NCBI GenBank assembly: GCA_903642255.1
Contig: CAHJWP010000004.1
Coordinates: 1 to 42,728, forward strand
Direction: 5' to 3'
DNA from: Sphingomonadaceae bacterium
GTDB taxonomy: Bacteria; Pseudomonadota; Alphaproteobacteria; Sphingomonadales; Sphingomonadaceae
DNA length: 42,728 nt
Shown: positions 7,688 through 16,171 of the stretch, piece by piece
Position numbering within the stretch: the stretch's first letter is position 1
How the letters are laid out: every line of letters starts with the position of its first letter
Made by a program: the position numbers and the translations under genes
The notes under the pieces: model-generated
Database searches by the model: none
What the model saw: only the letters and a program-made list of their open reading frames with translations
What the model was told of the DNA's origin: nothing

Positions 7688-8992
7688 CTAGATGTGTACG
7701 GCGAAGGTGATGCTCGCCTTCGTACTATTATAGTTAAGGACGCTCGGATCGGCCGTCCGCATCGTCTGGCTGACGGCCAGCGTCACGTCGTAGAGCGGTC
7801 GCGGGGCATAGGTCACGCTGATCCCTCCCGTCTTGCTCATTTCGTTGCGCCGTGGCGGCTCCCCGGGAATCGCGAACGACTGCTTATAGTCGTTCGCGAT
7901 TAACCCGACATTGGCGTCGAACGAGATCGCCTCGCCGAGCGTATAATTTCCCGTGAGCAGCACCTGGTCGACGACGCGATACAGGGCACCCGCCGTGGTG
8001 CTGGCGATGATGTCGCGCGAGCCGTTCAACGCGAACGACAGTCGCGGGCTGGCGGTATAGGTCAGCCCCAGGTTGTACGCCGGCGAACTATAGGGGGACT
8101 GACCGCCGCCGGTCGGCTGGGCGTGAAGATACGATACGCCGATCGTGCCGCTGAGCCGCGTGCCGATCGGCCGCGACAGCGACACCCCGATCCGGTACGT
8201 CCTGACGCCCGTGCTCAGCAATTGCGGCGGGAGGATCACCCCCGGCGTCGCCAGCCGGTCGGGATAGGAGATCATCGAATAGCTGCCGTTGAGCGCTACC
8301 TGTCCCGGCCGAAGGATGCCGATACCGACCGTCCCAGAAAAGGTGTCGCCGTCGCTGTCGGCGAACTTGCGCGACGCGGAGCCGTTGCGCAGCGACGAGT
8401 GGTTGTACCCGCCGCCGAACGACAGTCGACCGCCGGGCGAGCCGCAGTTCGCGTTGAGCCCGTAGAGCAGCGACGTCTGGAGATTGTTGATCACCTGCCC
8501 GGTATCGTCCGGCGGTGCCGTCGGGTCGATCACGGCATCGTTGGCCCCAAGAATGCCGCCAAGGCGACTGGCGTAGCTGCCGTTCGCCACCGCTTGGCAG
8601 CTCGATCCGCTATGGTACGTCAGCGTACCGTCGGCGACGTAATGGTTCTTGTCGAGATAGGTGTTGTTTTGAAAGAAATCGCGCCCGGCCACTCCCTCCG
8701 CCGTCAGCGACAGCAGGCCGGAGCTGCGCCCGTACGTCACCTTCGCGGTCGGCGAATAGCGGAAGTCGTCCTTGTGGAGGCCGTCCAGCGCGGTGGTCGA
8801 ATTTACGCGCCGCAGATTGCTGTCGTAGAGGATCTCGCCCGTCGCAGTCAGGAGCAGCCCGTCCTGAATCGGCGCAGGGGTGCCGAGTGGTGCCGTGCCG
8901 GTCACCACCGCTGCCGCCGGTGTCGCCGCCGCGATCAGCAGTCCGCCAACGATCCGGCACCACCGCGTGCGGCTATAATGTATCCCACCCAT
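7688..8992 (-). CDS. Outer-membrane beta-barrel protein of the EPS locus
   Basis: A 434-residue protein with a signal peptide (CRIVGGLLIAAATPAAA) and then repeated amphipathic strands rich in Gly, Ser, Thr, Tyr and Asn, typical of a porin-like barrel such as EpsL or the outer-membrane beta-barrel proteins of exosortase loci. The C-terminus is SITFAVHI and does not end in the Phe/Trp common to BAM substrates. It is the first gene of the operon running to epsI, and a promoter-like element ends 8 bp before its ATG. The likely role is an outer-membrane passage for the polymer with the EpsE protein; this is inferred from position and composition, since the primary sequence is poorly conserved. Confidence 0.75.
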   Translation of the reverse strand: MGGIHYSRTRWCRIVGGLLIAAATPAAAVVTGTAPLGTPAPIQDGLLLTATGEILYDSNLRRVNSTTALDGLHKDDFRYSPTAKVTYGRSSGLLSLTAEGVAGRDFFQNNTYLDKNHYVADGTLTYHSGSSCQAVANGSYASRLGGILGANDAVIDPTAPPDDTGQVINNLQTSLLYGLNANCGSPGGRLSFGGGYNHSSLRNGSASRKFADSDGDTFSGTVGIGILRPGQVALNGSYSMISYPDRLATPGVILPPQLLSTGVRTYRIGVSLSRPIGTRLSGTIGVSYLHAQPTGGGQSPYSSPAYNLGLTYTASPRLSFALNGSRDIIASTTAGALYRVVDQVLLTGNYTLGEAISFDANVGLIANDYKQSFAIPGEPPRRNEMSKTGGISVTYAPRPLYDVTLAVSQTMRTADPSVLNYNSTKASITFAVHI

Positions 8993-9000
8993 GGCGCAGC

Positions 9001-9028
9001 GCTAGCATGCCGCCGGGCCGCGCGGCAA
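9001..9028 (-). promoter_or_regulatory. Candidate promoter of the EPS/exosortase operon
   Basis: On the minus strand TTGCCG (9028-9023), a 16-bp spacer and GCTAGC (9006-9001) lie 8 bp before the ATG at 8992. The arrangement matches that in front of dnaE. Transcription would begin at or very near the start codon. Not experimentally shown. Confidence 0.4.
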
Positions 9029-9063
9029 CCACGTGCGGTGCACGACACTGGTAGTACTCCCGA

Positions 9064-9092
9064 CTTGCGCGGATACAGCGACTTCGCGCAAG
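9064..9092. promoter_or_regulatory. Inverted repeat in the divergent EPS intergenic region
   Basis: A perfect 8-bp inverted repeat CTTGCGCG-N13-CGCGCAAG lies between the two divergent EPS units. The half-sites are also part of an imperfect direct repeat (CGACTTGCGCGG and CGACTTCGCGCA). It could be an operator controlling one or both directions, or a hairpin in the AAA-ATPase leader. Confidence 0.4.
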
Positions 9093-9124
9093 AGAGCCGG
9101 GATATCCCTGGAGTGCATCTCATA

Positions 9125-10495
9125 ATGGCGACGCTGTTCAAACGCTGGGGGCGCGCCAGCCCGTCGCCGGAGCCGGAGATGTTCGCCGCTCCGACGACGA
9201 TCGGCAGCGAGCAGCAGCGCCCGGCCTTCCTTGATACCTTGTGGCTCGACGACGAAGCACCGGTCCGCGAGTCCGATCTGCCGCGTTTCACCGCGATGGC
9301 GTCGGACGACATCGACGGCGCGACCGAGGATGCCGGGCAGGCGCGCGCGCGTCTCGCGTTGCGCGATGCGCTCGGCGCGTCGCAGCCGGTGACGACGCGC
9401 GACCGGTTCGCCGGCCGCCACGACGCGCTTGCGCAGTTGATCGCCGCGGTCGAGCAGCAGCGCGTCCATGTCGTTATCTACGGCGAGCGCGGTATCGGCA
9501 AGACCAGCCTCGTCCACGTTTTCGCCGATACCGCGCGCGAGGCGCGCTATATCGTGCTCTACGGCAGCTGCGGTACCGATGGGCGCTTCGACGAGATCTT
9601 CCGCGCCTTTGCCGCCAAGATCCCGATGCTGTTCCACCGCAGCGTCCTGCCGACGACGGCCGCAGTCGAGCAGGCGCTAAACTTCGACAGCATGCTGCCC
9701 CCCGGTCCGTTCGGCCCGCGCGAGGTCAGCGACCTGTTCGCCGACGTCGTCGGCACGCGCGTCATCATGATCCTCGACGAATACGACCGGATCGCCGATG
9801 CCAACTTCCGCCGCGACGTCGCCGAGCTAATCAAGAACCTGTCGGACCGGGCCGCCCGCGTCCAGCTCGTGCTGACCGGCGTCGCCTCGAACCTCGACGA
9901 GCTGATCGGCTTCGCGCCGTCGATCCGGCGCAACATCGTCGGCCTGCCGATGCGGCCGCTCAAGCTCGACGAGGTCGGCGAAATCCTGCGCCTCGGCGAA
10001 GCGGCCGCCGGGCTCCACTTCGGCGATGCGGCGGTGGCGATGATCGCGACGATGGCAAACGGGTCACCCTACCTCGTCCGCCTGCTCGGTCACCGCGCGG
10101 CGATGACGGCGCTCGATCTCCGCCGCGCCGAGGTCGACGCCGGCCACGTCAAGACCGCCGTCGAACGCGTTCTGACCGAATGGAATGCGACATTGCCGCG
10201 GCGCGTCCAAGCGATGCTCGCGCGTGACGAGTCCCGGGCGCAGTGGCCGCTGCTGGTCGCCGCGGCCGAAGCGGGCACCTACAGCGACGGCTGGTTCATC
10301 GCGACCGATGTCGCCGCCGAGCTGACCGGAACCGCGACGCCCGCCGCGATCGAGGCCGACCTCCGCCGCCTGTCGACCCCGCACAACCTGCTCGAGACCG
10401 ACGACCGGCCCGGCGAGCCGCGCTTCCGCTACCGTTATCCGGGCGTCGCGTCGCTGCTGCTGATGTCGGCCTCCATGGCGCGGCTCGAACGCTAG
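9125..10495 (+). CDS. AAA ATPase of the exosortase/EPS locus
   Basis: A 456-residue cytoplasmic protein. After a variable N-terminus (1-90), DRFAGRHDALAQL (93-105) leads into a P-loop domain with Walker A GERGIGKTS (120-128) and Walker B VIMILDEYDR (213-222), a sensor-like VQLVLTGVASN, and a C-terminal helical/winged region. This is the AAA_16/STAND-like layout. It differs from the GspA/ExeA-like ATPase usual in XrtA loci. The ATG at 9125 is chosen because the longer open frame upstream is antisense to the beta-barrel gene. No partner domain is visible, so its role (regulation, assembly energy) is unknown; it stands divergent to the export operon and 186 bases before the glycosyltransferase operon. 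Confidence 0.8.
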   Translation: MATLFKRWGRASPSPEPEMFAAPTTIGSEQQRPAFLDTLWLDDEAPVRESDLPRFTAMASDDIDGATEDAGQARARLALRDALGASQPVTTRDRFAGRHDALAQLIAAVEQQRVHVVIYGERGIGKTSLVHVFADTAREARYIVLYGSCGTDGRFDEIFRAFAAKIPMLFHRSVLPTTAAVEQALNFDSMLPPGPFGPREVSDLFADVVGTRVIMILDEYDRIADANFRRDVAELIKNLSDRAARVQLVLTGVASNLDELIGFAPSIRRNIVGLPMRPLKLDEVGEILRLGEAAAGLHFGDAAVAMIATMANGSPYLVRLLGHRAAMTALDLRRAEVDAGHVKTAVERVLTEWNATLPRRVQAMLARDESRAQWPLLVAAAEAGTYSDGWFIATDVAAELTGTATPAAIEADLRRLSTPHNLLETDDRPGEPRFRYRYPGVASLLLMSASMARLER

Positions 10496-10681
10496 GCGTT
10501 TGCCGTTCGCAGGTGCAGCATGCGCTTGCAGGCCGCGGCGTCCCCGCCTACAGCAGCGCAGTCTTCCGGCGGTGGCCAGATCGTTCGTGTCGCGCCGCTA
10601 ACGGTAGAGGTGACGTCGTCATTGTTCGGTCGTGCCCCTTATGAGCCTTACATCGTTTGACGGTTCGCAGCCGGTCACGGG

Positions 10682-11728
10682 ATGCGCCGGATGGCGGTAG
10701 AGCCGCGGCTCGGCGTCGTCCTCGTCAACTGGCGGCGCGCGGCCGACACCATCGAGTGTCTCGAAAGCCTGTTGCGGTCCGACATTTCATTGCAGGTCGT
10801 CGTCGTTGACAACGATTCGGGCGACGGCTCGGTCGATCGCATCGCCGCCTGGGCGGCGGGTGACGAGCGTGCGGCGGCCGTCGCGCCGGGCATGGCCCGC
10901 TTCTCGACGCCGCCGCTGGGGAAGCCGCTGCGCCTCCGCCGCCTGTCGGCCGCCGACGCGGCGACCGCCGTGCCCAACGATGCCGCCGTCACCCTGATCG
11001 ACGCCGGCGGCAACCTTGGCTTCGCCGGTGGCAACAATCTGGGCCTCGCCTTCCTGCTGCGCGCGAGCGGGATCGACGCAGTCTGGCTGCTCAACAACGA
11101 TACCGTCGTCGAACCCGACGCGGCGCAGGCGCTGCTCGCCCGCATGGACGCGACGCACAACGTCGGCATGTGCGGCACGGTTGTCCGCTATTATCACCGG
11201 CCGGCGACAATCCAGGCGCTGAACGGCCACCGCTTCAGCCTGTGGCGCGGCACGTCGCGCGGCATCGGCAGCGGCCAGCCGGCGGCGACGCCGTTCGACC
11301 CGGCGCGGGTCGCGCGCGAGACCGATTTCGTCCTCGGCGCGTCGCTTGCCGTGTCGCGGCGCTTCTTCGAGACGATCGGCCCGATGACCGAGGCCTACTT
11401 CCTCTATTTCGAGGAGATCGACTGGGCCTATCGCAACGCCGGGCGCTTCGCGATCGCCTTCGCCCATGGCGCGATCGTCTATCACAAGGAAGGTGGTTCG
11501 ATCGGGTCGAACGCCGTCCGCGGCCAGCGCAGCGCGACGTCCGACTATTATCTCGTGCGGTCGCGGCTGGGCTTCATCCGCCGCCGCGCGCCGCTGCTGC
11601 TGCCGTGGCACTGGCTGCTGACATTGGTCGTGATCGCGCGTCGGCTCTTGCGGGGGCAGCCGAAAAAGGCCTTGGTGCTGACGCGCGCGCTGTTAGGACT
11701 GCGCCTGAATTCGGGTTCAAGGGGATGA
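10682..11728 (+). CDS. GT2 family glycosyltransferase (rhamnosyltransferase-like)
   Basis: A 348-residue GT-A fold enzyme of family 2, expected to add a sugar from a nucleotide donor to the lipid-linked acceptor at the inner membrane. Visible motifs: VVLVNWRRAADTIECLESLL (12-31), VVVDNDSGDGS (40-50), NLGFAGGNNLGLAF (111-124), the metal-binding WLLNNDT (135-141), and FLYFEEIDWAYR in the acceptor region. This resembles WbbL-type rhamnosyltransferases, which fits the dTDP-rhamnose genes in the same operon. About 45 extra residues separate the VDND and NLGFAGGN motifs. Alternative start: ATG at 10691. Its stop overlaps the EpsD start (ATGA). Confidence 0.88.
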   Translation: MRRMAVEPRLGVVLVNWRRAADTIECLESLLRSDISLQVVVVDNDSGDGSVDRIAAWAAGDERAAAVAPGMARFSTPPLGKPLRLRRLSAADAATAVPNDAAVTLIDAGGNLGFAGGNNLGLAFLLRASGIDAVWLLNNDTVVEPDAAQALLARMDATHNVGMCGTVVRYYHRPATIQALNGHRFSLWRGTSRGIGSGQPAATPFDPARVARETDFVLGASLAVSRRFFETIGPMTEAYFLYFEEIDWAYRNAGRFAIAFAHGAIVYHKEGGSIGSNAVRGQRSATSDYYLVRSRLGFIRRRAPLLLPWHWLLTLVVIARRLLRGQPKKALVLTRALLGLRLNSGSRG

Positions 11729-12699
11729 TGATGATGATGCGCCGGAACGCGAGAATCGCGGCGGGCCTGATCGTGGCGGCGCTGCTCGCCGGCTGCGACC
11801 GGGGTGCCACGCCAAAGGGCCAGGTCGTCGCGACGGTCAACGGCGACGACATCACGATTCACGAGCTCAACTCGGAACTCGCGCTGGCACGCCCGCCCGC
11901 CGATGTCCCGCGCAAGACCGTCGAGCAGGTCGTCCTCGCCCGCGTCATCGAGCGCAAGATGCTCGCCGACGTCGCGCGCAAGCGCAACCTCGACAAGAAC
12001 CCCGACTTCATCCTCGCCGAACGGCGCGGCGAGGATGGTCTGCTGGTCCAGTCGCTGCAGACCGACATCGCGCGGAAGGTGCCGCTGCCGACCCGCGAGG
12101 CGGCCGAGAAGTACATCGAGGCGCACCCCGACCAGTTCGGCCAGCGCAAGATCTATTCGATCGATCAGATCCAGTTCCTCCGGCCGGCCAACATCGCGAC
12201 GCTGGGCCTCGAGAAGGCGCAGACGATGACCGACGTCGCGGCGGTTCTCGCCACGAACAAGATCGAGTCGCGGCGCAACTCCGCCACCGTCGATGCCCTG
12301 ACCGTCAATCCGGCGCTCGTCACGGAGATCGGCAGGATCCTCGCGCGTAACCCGCAGGAAGTGTTCATGTTCGCCGACCAGCCGCAAGGCGCGCCCGTCC
12401 CGGTGATGTACGTCAACAAGGTCACCGACACCAAGATCGTGCCGTATACCGGCGAGCCGGCGATTACCCTCGCTCAGCAAATCCTCCAGCGCGAGGCGGT
12501 GCAGAAGGCGCTCGTCGCCGCGCTCAACAGCTTCCGTGCCGAAGCCAAGGACAAGATCAAGTACGCCGCCGGCTACGGCCCGCCGCCGGCTCCGGCCGCC
12601 GCCAAGCCGGCCGTGCCGGCGGCCGGCGCGACGCCGCCCTCCGCTCCCGGTGGCGCATCGACGGCGACGCCGGCTCCTGCCGCAACCCCCGCGACGTAA
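11725..12699 (+). CDS. EpsD family peptidyl-prolyl cis-trans isomerase, lipoprotein
   Basis: Up to 324 residues. A lipoprotein signal (IAAGLIVAALLAGC) gives a lipidated Cys followed by Asp-Arg. A SurA/PrsA-like chaperone segment follows (VVATVNGDDITIHELNSEL), then the parvulin-like region, which is weak, and an Ala/Pro-rich low-complexity tail of about 45 residues. This matches EpsD-type proteins in EPS loci, probably folding factors for export components. The start is ambiguous: five consecutive in-frame ATG codons lie at 11725-11739. AAGGGG ends directly before the first, so ribosome spacing favours the third or fourth ATG (11731 or 11734). The first ATG overlaps the glycosyltransferase stop. 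Confidence 0.85.
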   Translation: MMMMMRRNARIAAGLIVAALLAGCDRGATPKGQVVATVNGDDITIHELNSELALARPPADVPRKTVEQVVLARVIERKMLADVARKRNLDKNPDFILAERRGEDGLLVQSLQTDIARKVPLPTREAAEKYIEAHPDQFGQRKIYSIDQIQFLRPANIATLGLEKAQTMTDVAAVLATNKIESRRNSATVDALTVNPALVTEIGRILARNPQEVFMFADQPQGAPVPVMYVNKVTDTKIVPYTGEPAITLAQQILQREAVQKALVAALNSFRAEAKDKIKYAAGYGPPPAPAAAKPAVPAAGATPPSAPGGASTATPAPAATPAT

Positions 12700-12725
12700 G
12701 TCAGTCTGCCCGCCGGGCGCGCGCG

Positions 12726-14051
12726 GTGGATGTTGCCCAACCTTTCCGGCGGCTACTGCCCCATTTCGCCGCGAACCGGCTTGGCGGGCAGTCGGTCATC
12801 GCGTTCGGCCTCAAGTCGTGGGGCGCGATTGCCAGTTTCGCCCTCAACTGGCTGATCGCCCGGCAGTTCGGGCCGGCCGGCAGCGGTCAGTTCGGCATCG
12901 CGTTGTCGACGCTGACGATCGCCTCCTACTGCGTCCTCGCCGGGCTCGACACGATCGTCGTCCGGTCGGTCGCCGGCGACCTCGTCGAGCGTAAGACGGC
13001 GGCGGCGCACGGCGTGATCGTCGCGGTCCGGCGCACGGTACTGACCGCCGCGCCGATCGTCGCGCTCGCCATGTTCATGCTGCGTGAGCCCTTCGCGACC
13101 CACGTCCTCCATTCTCCGACGGTCGCGCCGGTCATCGGCGTCATGTTGTGGGCGATCGTCCCGCTGACGCTGCAGCGGATCGCGTCGGCGGCGCTGCGCG
13201 GGTCGGGCAGCATGCTGGTGTCGCAGCTGATCGACGGCCCGGTCGGCACGACCTTCGCCGCTCTCGCCTTCGCCGTCGCGATCGTCGCGGGCGTCGCGCA
13301 CAGTGTCGTCCTGCCCGCCGGCTTGTATCTCGTTGGGGTCGGCGGCGGGGCGCTCGCCGGCTGGTGGTCGTTCCGCGCCGTGTCGCGCGGCTGGCCGGCG
13401 GCGGTGCCGGCGGCCATCGCCCCTCTGGTTATCGCCGGGCTGCCGATCCTCGCGTCGAACCTCAGCCAGCTGTTCACCGAATGGTACACGACCGTGTCGC
13501 TCGGCAGCCACTGGCCGCTGGCGGTCGTCGGCCAGTATCGCGCGGCGTGGCAGTTCGTCATGCTCGCCGGCCTCGTCCAGCTGACGATGGAGATGATGAT
13601 CGGCCCACGTATCGCCGCCGCCGCGCGCGTCGGCGACACCGCGGCGATCGCCAGGACGGCGCGGCGGATGGTCGGCCTTGTCCTCGTTCTCGCCGCACCG
13701 CTGTTCCTCGCGATCTTCCTCGCGCCGAAGTTCCTGCTCGGCATTTTCGGACCGCGGTTCGTGCCCGGCGCGCTGGCCCTGCAAATCCTCGGGCTCGGGC
13801 AGCTGATCCGGCTGGCATCGGGGCCGCTCGGCGTGATTCTCATTATGACGGGCAATCAGCGCTGGGTCCTGATCCAGGCGGTCGTCGCCGTTGCGCTGTG
13901 CGTCGGCTTCGCGCTGTGGCTGATCCCGATGTACGGTGCGGCCGGAGCCGCCGCGGCGACGACGGCGGCGATCATCGGCCGAAACCTCATGGCGATGGCG
14001 CTCGTCCAGTTCGTCTGCCGCATCAACCTGTTCCGCAGCGGCGGCCGGTGA
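12726..14051 (+). CDS. Wzx-type oligosaccharide flippase (MATE/MOP superfamily)
   Basis: A 441-residue membrane protein with about 12 hydrophobic segments and few long loops, typical of polysaccharide flippases. It begins near SVIAFGLKSWGAIASFALNW and contains the family-like ARQFGPAGSGQFGIAL and PRFVPGALALQILGLGQL segments. It would move the undecaprenyl-linked repeat unit across the inner membrane. A GTG start at 12726 is used, giving MDVAQPF; the ATG at 12730 is out of frame. It lies 26 bases after the EpsD gene and its stop overlaps the next start (GTGA). No Wzy-like polymerase gene is seen beside it. Confidence 0.88.
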   Translation: MDVAQPFRRLLPHFAANRLGGQSVIAFGLKSWGAIASFALNWLIARQFGPAGSGQFGIALSTLTIASYCVLAGLDTIVVRSVAGDLVERKTAAAHGVIVAVRRTVLTAAPIVALAMFMLREPFATHVLHSPTVAPVIGVMLWAIVPLTLQRIASAALRGSGSMLVSQLIDGPVGTTFAALAFAVAIVAGVAHSVVLPAGLYLVGVGGGALAGWWSFRAVSRGWPAAVPAAIAPLVIAGLPILASNLSQLFTEWYTTVSLGSHWPLAVVGQYRAAWQFVMLAGLVQLTMEMMIGPRIAAAARVGDTAAIARTARRMVGLVLVLAAPLFLAIFLAPKFLLGIFGPRFVPGALALQILGLGQLIRLASGPLGVILIMTGNQRWVLIQAVVAVALCVGFALWLIPMYGAAGAAAATTAAIIGRNLMAMALVQFVCRINLFRSGGR

Positions 14052-15262
14052 CGCCCTCCCCGGCCCTGACTCGCGTCGCGCGCGGTGACACCTGCTCGGG
14101 ATGCGGCCTGTGCGCGTCGCTCGGGGGCGACGCGGTCGAGCTGGCCACCGTTGCGCCGGGTTATATCCGTCCGCGGCAGGTGGCGACGCTGGCACCCGAC
14201 ACCGAAGCGGCGATTGCCGTGACCTGCCCCGGACTGATCGTCGACAACTGCGGCGACGCCCCGCACGACGACCCGCTGTGGGGCCGCTGGCGGATCACCG
14301 CGACCGGCCACGCGACCGACGCCGGCCTGCGCCATCATGCTTCGTCGGGCGGTGTGCTGTCGGCGATTCTCGATCATGCCTTGGCCAGCGGCCTGGTCGA
14401 TCGTGTCGTCCAGACCGGCAGCGACCCCACCCGACCGCTCGCCAACGCCACGGTCGTGTCGCGCTCCGCGGCCGAGGTGTTCGCCGCCGCCGGCTCGCGC
14501 TACGCCGGCTCGTCGCCCCTTGCGGATATTGTCGCGCAGCTCGACGCCCCCGGCTGCCTCGCCTTTGTCGGCAAGCCGTGCGACGTCAACGCCCTGCGCG
14601 CGCTCGCCCGGATCGACCCGCGCGTCGACGCCAAGGTCCCGCTGATGCTCGCCTTCTTCTGCGCCGGGGTGCCGAGTGGCGATGGTGCGCGGCGCATCCT
14701 CGCGGCGATCGACGCGCCCGAGGATCAGGTCACCGCCTTCCGCTACCGCGGCGACGGCTGGCCGGGACAGGCGACGGCGACGCTCGCCGACGGCTCGACG
14801 CGCGGCATGAGCTATCACGACAGCTGGGGCCAGATACTGGCGAAGGAAATCCAGTTCCGCTGCAAGATCTGCCCCGACGCAATCGGCGGCGCAGCCGACA
14901 TTGCTTGCGCCGACGCGTGGTACGGCGACGCGAAGGGTTATCCCGACTTCACCGAGCAGGCCGGCCGAAGCCTCGTCATGGTTCGCACCGCGCGCGGCGA
15001 GGACATCTACCGCGCCGCGCTCGCCGCCGGCACGATCGCCGTCGAACCGCTCGACCCCGCGGCAATCGTGCGGATGCAGCCGTCTCAGGTCCGTCGCAAG
15101 CGCGAACTGATCGCGCGCCTTGCCGCGGTCGCCGCGACCGGCCGCCCCGTGCCGCGCTATAGCGGCGTCCGGCTCGCTGCGGCGGCGCGGCAGGCCCCGC
15201 TGCGTCAACATTTGCGTAGCTTTGCCGGTCTAGTCCGGCGCATCGTGCAGCGGCGGGCATAG
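14048..15262 (+). CDS. Coenzyme F420 hydrogenase/dehydrogenase beta-subunit (FrhB) family protein
   Basis: A 404-residue cytosolic redox protein. The N-terminus has the ferredoxin-like cluster DTCSGCGLC (Cys16, 19, 22), plus Cys60 and Cys68. The FrhB core contains [12 protein letters not shown] (96-107), [12 protein letters not shown] (175-186) and FFCAGVPSG, and near the C-terminus [21 protein letters not shown] (Cys272, 275, 287), giving enough cysteines for one or two Fe-S clusters. Relatives bind flavin and often sit beside polysaccharide pyruvyltransferases in capsule loci; none is visible here. GTG start at 14048, overlapping the flippase stop; 8 bases before rfbA. It might modify a sugar or lipid intermediate by reduction or oxidation; the reaction is unknown. 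Confidence 0.85.
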   Translation: MTPSPALTRVARGDTCSGCGLCASLGGDAVELATVAPGYIRPRQVATLAPDTEAAIAVTCPGLIVDNCGDAPHDDPLWGRWRITATGHATDAGLRHHASSGGVLSAILDHALASGLVDRVVQTGSDPTRPLANATVVSRSAAEVFAAAGSRYAGSSPLADIVAQLDAPGCLAFVGKPCDVNALRALARIDPRVDAKVPLMLAFFCAGVPSGDGARRILAAIDAPEDQVTAFRYRGDGWPGQATATLADGSTRGMSYHDSWGQILAKEIQFRCKICPDAIGGAADIACADAWYGDAKGYPDFTEQAGRSLVMVRTARGEDIYRAALAAGTIAVEPLDPAAIVRMQPSQVRRKRELIARLAAVAATGRPVPRYSGVRLAAAARQAPLRQHLRSFAGLVRRIVQRRA

Positions 15263-15270
15263 GGGGCGGC

Positions 15271-16149
15271 GTGGCGAGGCGGGGGATAATCCTGGCGGGT
15301 GGATCGGGCACGCGGCTGTATCCGCTGACCAGGCCGGTCAGCAAGCAGCTGATGCCGGTCTACGACAAGCCGATGATCTACTACCCGCTGTCGGTGCTGA
15401 TGCTCTCCGGCGTCCGCGAGGTGCTGGTCATCACGACCCCTGCCGACGCGCCGGCCTTCGCGAACCTGCTCGGCGACGGCAGCCAGTGGGGCATGGCGAT
15501 CACCTACGCCGTTCAGCCCGAGCCGAAGGGGCTGGCGCAGGCCTATCACATCGGCGCGGACTTCGTGGGCCACGACCCGTCGGTGCTTATCCTCGGCGAT
15601 AATATCTTCTACGGCCATGGCCTGCCCGAACTGCTCCACGCCGCCGACGAGCGGACCGACGGCGCGACGGTGTTCGGCTATTACGTCAAGGACCCGGCGG
15701 CGTACGGTGTCGTGTCGTTCGATGCGAATGGCCGCGCCGCGACGATCGAGGAGAAACCCGCCGCGCCGAAATCGAACTACGCCGTCACCGGCCTGTATTT
15801 CTACGACGGCACGGCAGTCGAGCGGGCGCGGGCGATCGTCCCCTCCCCGCGCGGCGAGCTCGAGATCACCGACCTCAACCGCGCGTATCTCGACGACGGC
15901 AAGCTCGACGTTGCCTTGATGGGACGGGGTTTCGCATGGCTCGACACGGGGACGCACGGGTCTCTGCTCGACGCGGCGCTCTACGTCCGCATCGTCGAGG
16001 AACGGCAGGGGCTGAAGATCTGCTGCCCCGAGGAGATCGCGTGGCGGCAGGGGTTCATCGATGCGGCGCAGCTCGAGCGTATCGCCGAGCCGCTCCGCAA
16101 GAGCGGCTACGGCGAGTATCTGCTGGCGCAATTGAGGATGGGGGCGTGA
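15271..16149 (+). CDS. rfbA: Glucose-1-phosphate thymidylyltransferase
   Basis: RfbA/RmlA makes dTDP-glucose from glucose-1-P and dTTP, the first step toward dTDP-L-rhamnose. At 292 residues it is full length. Motifs: the nucleotide-binding [14 protein letters not shown] (6-19), [16 protein letters not shown] (24-39), [14 protein letters not shown] (89-102) and [10 protein letters not shown] (109-118). The start is GTG, preceded by AGGGGG a few bases upstream. The gene lies 8 bases after the FrhB-like gene and 22 bases before rfbC, so it belongs to the same operon. Confidence 0.96.
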   Translation: MARRGIILAGGSGTRLYPLTRPVSKQLMPVYDKPMIYYPLSVLMLSGVREVLVITTPADAPAFANLLGDGSQWGMAITYAVQPEPKGLAQAYHIGADFVGHDPSVLILGDNIFYGHGLPELLHAADERTDGATVFGYYVKDPAAYGVVSFDANGRAATIEEKPAAPKSNYAVTGLYFYDGTAVERARAIVPSPRGELEITDLNRAYLDDGKLDVALMGRGFAWLDTGTHGSLLDAALYVRIVEERQGLKICCPEEIAWRQGFIDAAQLERIAEPLRKSGYGEYLLAQLRMGA

Positions 16150-16171
16150 GCCGCCCGATGGGGACTCGGGG

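Noticed and set aside
8123-9124. N-terminal extension of the AAA ATPase frame
   Set aside because: Lies antisense to the beta-barrel protein and the promoter region; shows no homology. The ATG at 9125 is the sensible start.
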